From the NCBI GenBank assembly GCA_017990865.1, contig JAGNNB010000082.1:1-9900 (forward strand): a stretch of 9,900 nt of DNA, read 5' to 3'. The notes beneath the pieces were generated by a model. The model searched no databases, had not been told where the DNA came from, and saw nothing but the letters and a program-made list of their open reading frames with translations. The position numbers and the translations under genes are program-made. Within the stretch, counting starts at the first letter, position 1, and every line of letters starts with the position of its first letter. Below, in pieces: positions 1 through 5,800 of the stretch. This stretch comes from Lysobacteraceae bacterium. Its GTDB lineage: Bacteria > Pseudomonadota > Gammaproteobacteria > Xanthomonadales > Xanthomonadaceae.

Positions 1-1251
1 CGCGTACGCCACGGTCTCGCGCAGAATCTCTTTCGGGAACGAGTTGTAGATTTTGATTTGCGGGTAGTTGTTCTTCGCGTACCAATCGATGGCGCGCTTG
101 GCGCCCGCCAAATCCTTGATCACGAACCCGTTGCGTGCGGACATCGGGCTTTCGCCTTCGATGAAGCCGGCCGGCACCACGCTGGGCGACATCAGTTTTC
201 CGGCGCGTTCGGCGGCCATCAGCCGTTGCAGCGAGGCGTTGTCGTTGCCCATATCGCGCACGGTGGTCACGCCGGCCGCCAGATGCAGCCCGCCTTGCCA
301 CTCGCCGATATGGCCGTGCATGTCGTACAAACCGGGCAGCAACACGCGTCCGCCGGCATCGATGACCTGTTGCGTCGGCGCTTTTTCTTGTCCCGCGTCG
401 GAAATCGACACGATGCGACCCTCGCGCAACAGCACATCCGAAGCCGGGCCGAGCGTCGCGGCCTCGCTGTCGAACACGCGCGCATTGCGGATCAGCGTGG
501 TGCCCGCCAGCGGTTTCGCCAGGCGCTTCTGCATATCCATCAACGCCGAGTTCTCCGACCCGCGCTGGATTTGCTCCAGCGAATCGGCGTTCGCCTGCCA
601 GCCGTCTTCGATCAAATGCAGATAGCCCGGATAGATCAGCGCGAACATCCGCGGCACGTCGCCTTCGGTCGCCCATACGAAGCCGGGCGTGAAGCCGACG
701 CCGGTCAGCATCAGCAATTGCACCTTGCGGGTTTCGTCGCCTTTGCGCACGTCGGCGTCGGCGATTTTCCGCATCGTCAACGTGCCGCTGGGGATCAACG
801 GCAATTTGCCGTCCGCGCGCTTCGCCAGCGCGGCGATCGCGACGCTCATGCCTTGCGGCGTGCCGCCCAGAGGCGAATACGCGGCGCCGGCGACGGCGGG
901 CTGTTCGCCGGCATCGGAGGTGGACTTCCAACGCGCCATGCCGTTTTCGATCGCGAAACTTTCGTCGACCGGCGCACCGAAGGTCGAAGCGCCTTTGACC
1001 GAATAGCGCAGGAACGTGCCATCCGGCGCCAGCGCGTATTCCTCTTTCAATTCGGGACCGCGGCCGTTGTCCTTGAAGACGAAATCGACCCGGACCACGC
1101 CATCGTCGCCGACGACGACCTCTTGCTGCCCGGCCTGCTTACCGCCGTCCACGAGGGCGAGGTACTTGATCGTCTCGGCGCCGAACGCGCCGCCGGAAAC
1201 GCCGGCCAGCGCCAGCGCCAGCGCCAAACAGAAAACACCGCTACGGTTCAT
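1..1251 (-). CDS. Exported metal-dependent amidohydrolase with N-terminal extension (3' end beyond window)
   Basis: I read 417 codons without a stop from the ATG at 1251 to the window edge. Residues 1-25 form a Sec signal peptide (MNRSGVF, hydrophobic LALALALAG core, likely cleavage after AFGA), so the enzyme should act in the periplasm or outside. Residues about 26-245 are a strand-rich extension that I do not recognise and that is not part of the usual hydrolase fold. The amidohydrolase part starts near residue 251 (TTLIRNARVFD, then VLLREGRIVSI). It carries the metal-binding HxH in LYDMHGHI (H312, H314), followed by AAGVTTVRDMG, typical of imidazolonepropionase/prolidase-like amidohydrolases. 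K400 in QIKIYN sits where this group often has its carbamylated or metal-bridging lysine. The later His and Asp ligands would lie outside the window. The substrate is unknown; Xaa-Pro/Xaa-Arg dipeptidase or another cyclic-amide activity is possible. The gene is divergent from the MerR-type gene. Confidence 0.9.
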   Translation of the reverse strand, partial: MNRSGVFCLALALALAGVSGGAFGAETIKYLALVDGGKQAGQQEVVVGDDGVVRVDFVFKDNGRGPELKEEYALAPDGTFLRYSVKGASTFGAPVDESFAIENGMARWKSTSDAGEQPAVAGAAYSPLGGTPQGMSVAIAALAKRADGKLPLIPSGTLTMRKIADADVRKGDETRKVQLLMLTGVGFTPGFVWATEGDVPRMFALIYPGYLHLIEDGWQANADSLEQIQRGSENSALMDMQKRLAKPLAGTTLIRNARVFDSEAATLGPASDVLLREGRIVSISDAGQEKAPTQQVIDAGGRVLLPGLYDMHGHIGEWQGGLHLAAGVTTVRDMGNDNASLQRLMAAERAGKLMSPSVVPAGFIEGESPMSARNGFVIKDLAGAKRAIDWYAKNNYPQIKIYNSFPKEILRETVAYA

Positions 1252-1256
1252 AGCCA

Positions 1257-1264
1257 CTCCCCTC
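1257..1264 (-). promoter_or_regulatory. Ribosome binding site of the amidohydrolase
   Basis: On the minus strand GAGGGGAG lies five bases before the ATG at 1251. It decides the start: an in-frame GTG two codons upstream overlaps this purine run and would have no site of its own. The signal peptide also begins naturally at this ATG. Confidence 0.7.
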
Positions 1265-1509
1265 GAAATGAATGATCCGGTCCTGAATCCCCAACGCAGG
1301 AGATTACCCGCCTCGGTCATGGCCGGAGTCTAACCTAAACGCAGCGGCGGGCTGTCGGAACGCGATGGGCCGGTCGATGCGGCGAGGATGCGAGCGCGCA
1401 AGCGATTGATTCGCCGTCGCCCAACCCTCGATACAGGGCCGCCGATGCGTCCGACGATCGGTACCATGAGACGAACCGGGTCTATCGCGACACCGACCGA
1501 CCGGAGGGC

Positions 1510-1540
1510 TTGACCCTCACGCGACGTCGGGCCGCATGCT
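1510..1540 (+). promoter_or_regulatory. MerR-type promoter/operator (TTGACC, 19-bp spacer, CATGCT)
   Basis: TTGACC (1510-1515) is a good -35 box. Exactly 19 bp later comes CATGCT (1535-1540), a fair -10 box matching 3 of 6 consensus positions. The overlong 19-bp spacer is the hallmark of promoters that MerR-family activators untwist. The spacer holds an imperfect dyad, ACCCTCACG-CGA-CGTCGGGCC (5 of 9 arm positions pair), with a left half like known MerR drug-sensor operators. It lies 33 bases before the ATG of the MerR-type gene, which suggests autoregulation. The promoter call is inference from pattern and position. Confidence 0.55.
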
Positions 1541-1573
1541 GCGCCCGCATCGCCCTTTCCTCAGAACCGCCTC

Positions 1574-2365
1574 ATGCCGTCTATCGCCCTTACCGTCGGT
1601 CGCGTCGCCGCTTCGACAGGCCTCACGATCCGCGCACTCCATCACTACGACGCGATCGGATTGGTACGCCCTTCGCATCGCAGCCAGGCCGGCTATCGCC
1701 TCTACTCCGAACAGGATTTGCGGCGTTTGCAGCAAGTTCTGGTGTTTCGCGAACTCGGCTTCGGTCTGGACGAGGTCCGCGCACTGATCGACGCCCCGCC
1801 GGAACGGCGCCGCGAAGCGCTACTGGCGCAGCGTACGGCGTTACTGGAACGGCGACAGCACGCCGACGCGGTTCTGGAAGCGGTCGATGCCACCCTTCAC
1901 GCACTGGAGACGAATGCACCCATGAACACCGACAGCTTGTTCCGCGGCACCGACCGCTTCGCCAACGGCGAATACGCGCAAGAAGCCGAACGCCGCTGGG
2001 GCGAGGGCGACGCTTGGAAAACCGCCCGGAAACGCACCGGCGGGTATTCCAAAGAGGACTGGGCGCGCATCGAGCAGGAAGCCGAGACGATTTCGACGGA
2101 ATTTCTCGCTGCAATGCAACAAAACTTGCCCGTCGATCATGCGACGGCCCGCGCGTTGGCCGAACGCCATCGTTCGCATATCGACCGCTGGTTCTATCCC
2201 TGTTCGCCTGCGCTGCATACGCAAGTCGCGTCGCTGTATACCGCAGACCCGCGTTTCCAGGCGCATTACGACCGACATGCGGAAGGCCTGGCCGCTTACA
2301 TCGAAGCGGCGATTCGCGCGAATGCGGACGCGATCATCGCGGGCGACGCGGACGCGCGCGCATAG
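1574..2365 (+). CDS. MerR-family transcriptional regulator with TipAS antibiotic-recognition domain
   Basis: The protein has 263 residues, close to the size of Streptomyces TipAL. Residues 5-75 are a MerR winged helix-turn-helix: LTVGRVAASTGLTIRALHHYD, then IGLVRPSHRSQAGYRLY, then the second helical part ending FRELGFGLDEVRALI. Residues 76-113 form the charged dimerisation coiled coil (PERRREALLAQ, LLERRQ). Residues 117-263 match the TipAS fold: GGYSKEDW, then HIDRWFYPCSPALH, LYTADPRF, HYDRHAEGLAAYI and AIRANA. In TipAS proteins this domain binds cyclic thiopeptide antibiotics, and a cysteine reacts with their dehydroalanine; C210 in WFYPCSP is the likely equivalent here. The ATG at 1574 places LTVGRVA at the usual distance, although no good ribosome binding site precedes it. 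No efflux or target gene follows, so the physiological target is unknown; its own promoter is the obvious one. Confidence 0.93.
   Translation: MPSIALTVGRVAASTGLTIRALHHYDAIGLVRPSHRSQAGYRLYSEQDLRRLQQVLVFRELGFGLDEVRALIDAPPERRREALLAQRTALLERRQHADAVLEAVDATLHALETNAPMNTDSLFRGTDRFANGEYAQEAERRWGEGDAWKTARKRTGGYSKEDWARIEQEAETISTEFLAAMQQNLPVDHATARALAERHRSHIDRWFYPCSPALHTQVASLYTADPRFQAHYDRHAEGLAAYIEAAIRANADAIIAGDADARA
1906..1924 (+). promoter_or_regulatory. Possible internal translation start for a free TipAS domain
   Basis: GGAGA (1906-1910) precedes an in-frame ATG (1922-1924, M117) by 11 bases. The ATG sits exactly at the junction between the coiled coil and the TipAS domain. In Streptomyces tipA an internal start at the same junction yields the abundant ligand-sequestering TipAS protein. 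The spacing is long for a ribosome binding site, so this is a suggestion only. Confidence 0.3.
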
Positions 2366-2393
2366 CGCAGGAACATACGCGCCAACGCATCGG

Positions 2394-2421
2394 TGCGCGC
2401 CGCTTGCGCGCATCGATGCGC
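2394..2421. repeat. Overlapping hairpin and 14-bp palindrome after the MerR-type gene
   Basis: TGCGCGC (2394-2400) pairs with GCGCGCA (2406-2412) across a five-base loop. The right arm runs into the perfect palindrome GCGCATCGATGCGC (2408-2421), so two mutually exclusive structures are possible. It begins 29 bases after the regulator stop. There is no T run, so it is a poor intrinsic terminator. Confidence 0.5.
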
Positions 2422-2433
2422 ACGGGCGCGCTC

Positions 2434-2470
2434 GCTGCGAACGATCCGGGAATCTCGCAGCTCGCGTTTT
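2434..2470 (+). terminator. Weak terminator candidate of the MerR-type gene
   Basis: GCTGCGA (2434-2440) pairs perfectly with TCGCAGC (2455-2461) across a 14-base loop, and a short TTTT (2467-2470) follows five bases later. The stem is short and the T run is displaced, so termination would be inefficient at best. Confidence 0.25.
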
Positions 2471-2640
2471 GCGAATTGGCTCACGAAGCATACGTTGACG
2501 CGCATCGCATAACGCATCCAAGCGCGTGACGGAGAGCGTCGTCGGCACCGCATCGATGTTGCGCAGCAGCATCGACCGCGTATGTGTATACGATTTCAGA
2601 TTCGTGCGAATGCGCGACGCTCGCGCTAATAATCTACGGA

Positions 2641-2670
2641 CGTCGTCCATGCGCGTATCGCGCGACGACG
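2641..2670. repeat. Strong GC-rich hairpin with a three-base bulge in the amylase leader
   Basis: CGTCGTC (2641-2647), bulge CAT, then GCGCG (2651-2655) pair with CGCGC (2659-2663) and GACGACG (2664-2670) around a TAT loop. That makes twelve base pairs, nearly all G-C. If transcription starts just after the TAATAAT tract at 2627-2633, this hairpin would sit at the very 5' end of the mRNA. Confidence 0.5.
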
Positions 2671-2675
2671 ATGCG

Positions 2676-2731
2676 GCATCGCATCGCGATGCGACTCGCG
2701 TCGTGGAGATGCGATGCACCGCGATGCATCG
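2676..2731. repeat. Nested GCATCG palindromes
   Basis: GCATCGCATC (2676-2685) is matched by its exact inverse GATGCGATGC (2708-2717). Within this lies a perfect 16-bp palindrome TCGCATCGCGATGCGA (2679-2694). A further perfect palindrome CGATGCATCG follows (2722-2731). The structures compete with each other. They could be an operator array, a foldable mRNA leader or a remnant of a repetitive element. Confidence 0.55.
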
Positions 2732-2798
2732 ACGCGCTGCAGGGGGCTGCGGAGTCGAAGAACGTTCGATATCACGTAACCGTTCGCGCCTTCATCAC

Positions 2799-2804
2799 GG
2801 AGAG
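2799..2804 (+). promoter_or_regulatory. Ribosome binding site of the GH119 amylase
   Basis: GGAGAG ends five bases before the ATG at 2810. It favours this start over the next in-frame ATG at 2816, which would be 11 bases away. Confidence 0.75.
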
Positions 2805-2809
2805 ACTAC

Positions 2810-5800
2810 ATGAGCATGCGCAAAACGCCGATCGCTTTCGCGATCGGTCTGACCCTCGTCGCGTTCGCGATCGACACCGCTCCCGCCGCGATTCCCGCTG
2901 CGCATGTCTATCACAACCACATGCCGAACTTCTGGCCGTTCTACGCAGTGAATGTGGGCAACGCCTACAACGCGACCGCCGTCGGCGCGCCGATCCGCTA
3001 CATGTACGACGGCCAGGTGGTGAATCTCAAGAGCAATCCTCCCGCCGGCTACAGCTATTACCTGCCGGCCGCGCTCGGCGGCACCATCATGCCGCACGAC
3101 GATTTGGTGGCGTATTACAGCCACGACGCGAAGACCGGTGCTTATCAATATTGGCCGCAACAAGTCGCGGGCGAGTTGCGCAACTTTTCCGGGCAGAAGG
3201 GGCAAATCCACGTCACGATGTCGGGCGCCGTGGTCAATAACGTCAACAGTCTGCAGAGCCTGCAGAACATTCCGGGGTATTCCAATACCAACTGGGGCGC
3301 GTCCTGGCGCAGCGCCTATACCGGCTTGCCGACGGTCGGCGGTTATCGCTCGCTCGACCTGATCCACTTCACCGGCCATCACACGATGGGGCCTCTGGTG
3401 GGCTCGGAGTATTTCCTCAAGGATCTGATCTATCAAAACGCCACCTTGGCGCAGCCGTATTTTCTCGGCGGCGATTTCAGATCGTCGCGCGGTTTCTTCC
3501 CCACCGAGCTCGGTTTCTCCGACCGTTTGATTCCGACATTGGCGAAGCTCGGCATCCAATGGTCGGTGATCGGCAACAATCATTTCTCGCGCACGCTGCA
3601 GGATTATCCCTACGCCACCTACAACGCCAACGGCGACACGCTGACTTCGCCGCCGAATCGCGCGGACCTCCGCAACACTTCGAACATCGGCAATTGGGTC
3701 GCCAACCCGATGGCGCACGAACAACAGGTCGTGGTCAACAAATTTCCGTTCGCTTCCACACCGCATTGGGTGCGCTACGTCGATGCGGCCACCGGCGCGG
3801 TGAGCAAAATCGCGGGCGTGCCGGTCACGCAAAACGGTTCGTGGTTGGAAGGTTGGGAAGGCGCGGCGACGGTGGACGAATACGTGCCCTACTCCGCATT
3901 GGAACCGCGACAGTTCTACGTCATCGCCCACGACGGCGACAATTCCAGCGGCCGCGCCGGTTCGTTGTCCACGTGGCAGAACGGTTACGGCACCACCTGC
4001 AGCGGCAACGGCACGTGTTTGGGCATCGACGAATATCTCGCTCGCAATCCGATTCCCGCGGGCGATGTGCAACACGTGCAAGACGGCTCGTGGATCGATA
4101 CGCGCGATTCCTCGTCGGACCCGACGTGGTACCACTGGCGTTTGCCGATGATGATCTGGAAGGGGCAATTCGCCGATTTCAATGCCGCCACGGGCATGAA
4201 CCTCGCGCCGAAGACCAATCTCAACGGTGTCGCCGAAGGGGCGACCGTCTCGTTCGAATTCGGTTGGCATTACCTCGAACGCAATTTCGCCTTACTGCAA
4301 GCGGCGTTGAATTACGCGAAAACGGCGGAGCAGATTTGGCTCGACGATCATCCGACGCACTGGTCGCCGACGACGACGCTGGATCAGCAAATCACGCATC
4401 CGGGCAATCAGCTCAACCCGTGGATGATGTCGTTCCCGGTGAAAGGCGACCCGGCGAACGGCTACGCCGGCGGCGCCAACCCCGCGGAACTCGCCTGGTA
4501 TTTCCTGCTGCCGGCGATGGATTCGGGTTTCGGTTACTACGACGAAAACAAGGACGACAACGTCAAACCGACACTGGCGTTCAACAACTCGCTGTATTTC
4601 TCCAAATTGCTCGTGCAACCGAATTTGACCAAGGATCGCACCGGTCCTTCGGTGTGGTGGCCGCAGCGTTATCCGTACAACCCCGGCTCGGTGAATGCCT
4701 CCAAAGCCGAAGGCTGGACGGTGCAGCACTACAACCACGAGTTCGCGATCTACACCTACGCTTACGACGTCTCCAACATCGCCAGCATCCAGGTGAAGGT
4801 GCGCCCGCATACGTCGGCGACCATCAACGGCAACGACGATACCTACAAAGTCTACGACCCGGCGGCGATGGTCGGGAAACCCGGGTTGTCGATCACGCCG
4901 GCCAATGTCGGCGCCTGGGCGTCGTATCCGATGCAGATGCGCGATCTGCGCCCGGTGATGAACGGCGTGTCGTGGATGCCGACGACGCAGCAGACCATGC
5001 AAGTGCTGCCGGCGCAGGATATCGGCAATCTTTATTACGCGTACTTCAGCAACTACCGCAACCAACTGCTCGATTACTACATCGAGGCCACGGACAGCAA
5101 AGGCAACGTCACCCGCAGCGAGATCCAGCAGGTGTACGTCGGCGCCGGCACCTATCGCAAAACCACCACCGGCTCCGGCCATGTCGAAGACACGAACGGC
5201 ACGGTCGCGGGCGTGCGGCCGTTCCTGACCATCGACACCACCGCGCCGGTCTTTCAAGGCACGCCGACATCGAGCAATCTCAGCGATCGCTCGGTCACGA
5301 TCGCGTGGTCGCCTGCGACCGACAACGTGCGCGTCGCGGGCTATCAGATTTTCCGCAACGGTACGTTGGTCGGCACCGGCAGCGGCACGCAGTTCAACGA
5401 CAGCGGACTGACGCCTTCGACCACCTACAGCTATCAGGTGCTGGCGTTCGACGCCGCGGGCAATCAGTCCGTGCGCAGCCCGGCCGTGAGCGTCACAACG
5501 CGCACGGCCGATACGACGGCGCCCAGCGCGCCGGGCACGCCGACCGTCGGCACGGTCACCGCCAGTTCCATCGCGTTGAGTTGGACCGCATCGACCGACA
5601 ATTACGGCGTGGCGGACTATCAGATTTATCGCAATGGCGCGCTCGCCGGTACGTCGACCACCGCGAGTTTCGTCGACACCGGCCTGCAACCGTCCACGAG
5701 CTACAGCTACACCGTCAAAGCCAAAGACGCCGCGGGCAATCAATCCGCCGCATCCGCCGCGCGGTCGGCTACCACTGCGGCCGGCAACGTCGCGACCGTG

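Larger units (their letters stand above)
1252..1573. other. Divergent intergenic region between the amidohydrolase and MerR-type genes
   Basis: No coding sequence is supported here. On the right it holds the MerR-type promoter (1510-1540). On the left, for the minus-strand gene, the only promoter-like element is TAGACT (1327-1332, read on minus), a fair -10 box. Its best -35 partner (CCGACA) is 20 bp away, so the assignment is weak. I found no strong inverted repeat or terminator in 1340-1500. Confidence 0.5.
2366..2809. repeat. Palindrome-rich non-coding leader dense in GCATCG/CGATGC
   Basis: These 444 bases lie between the regulator stop and the amylase start, and no reading frame looks like a protein. 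GCATCG occurs eight times (2387, 2410, 2502, 2550, 2569, 2676, 2681, 2726). Its reverse complement CGATGC occurs five times (2414, 2669, 2687, 2712, 2722). Chance would give well under one at this composition. Many copies pair into perfect palindromes and hairpins, listed separately. A TAATAAT tract (2627-2633) is the only AT-rich -10-like element and has no convincing -35. ATTCG-TG-CGAAT (2600-2611) is a small dyad just before it. The promoter of the amylase probably lies in this region. Confidence 0.6.

Noticed and set aside
58..1275. Long plus-strand open frame opposite the amidohydrolase
   Set aside because: It is rich in Arg, His, Gln and Ala with no motif. The minus-strand frame gives a signal peptide, a ribosome binding site and the HxH metal motif, so this is its antisense shadow.
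1841..2719. Minus-strand frame running from the MerR-type gene into the palindromic leader
   Set aside because: It is Arg/Ala-rich, crosses a real gene and non-coding palindromes, and shows no protein-like pattern.
2366..2809. CRISPR array or mobile-element end
   Set aside because: The GCATCG copies are short and irregularly spaced in both orientations. There are no unique spacers of constant length, no target-site duplication and no transposase.
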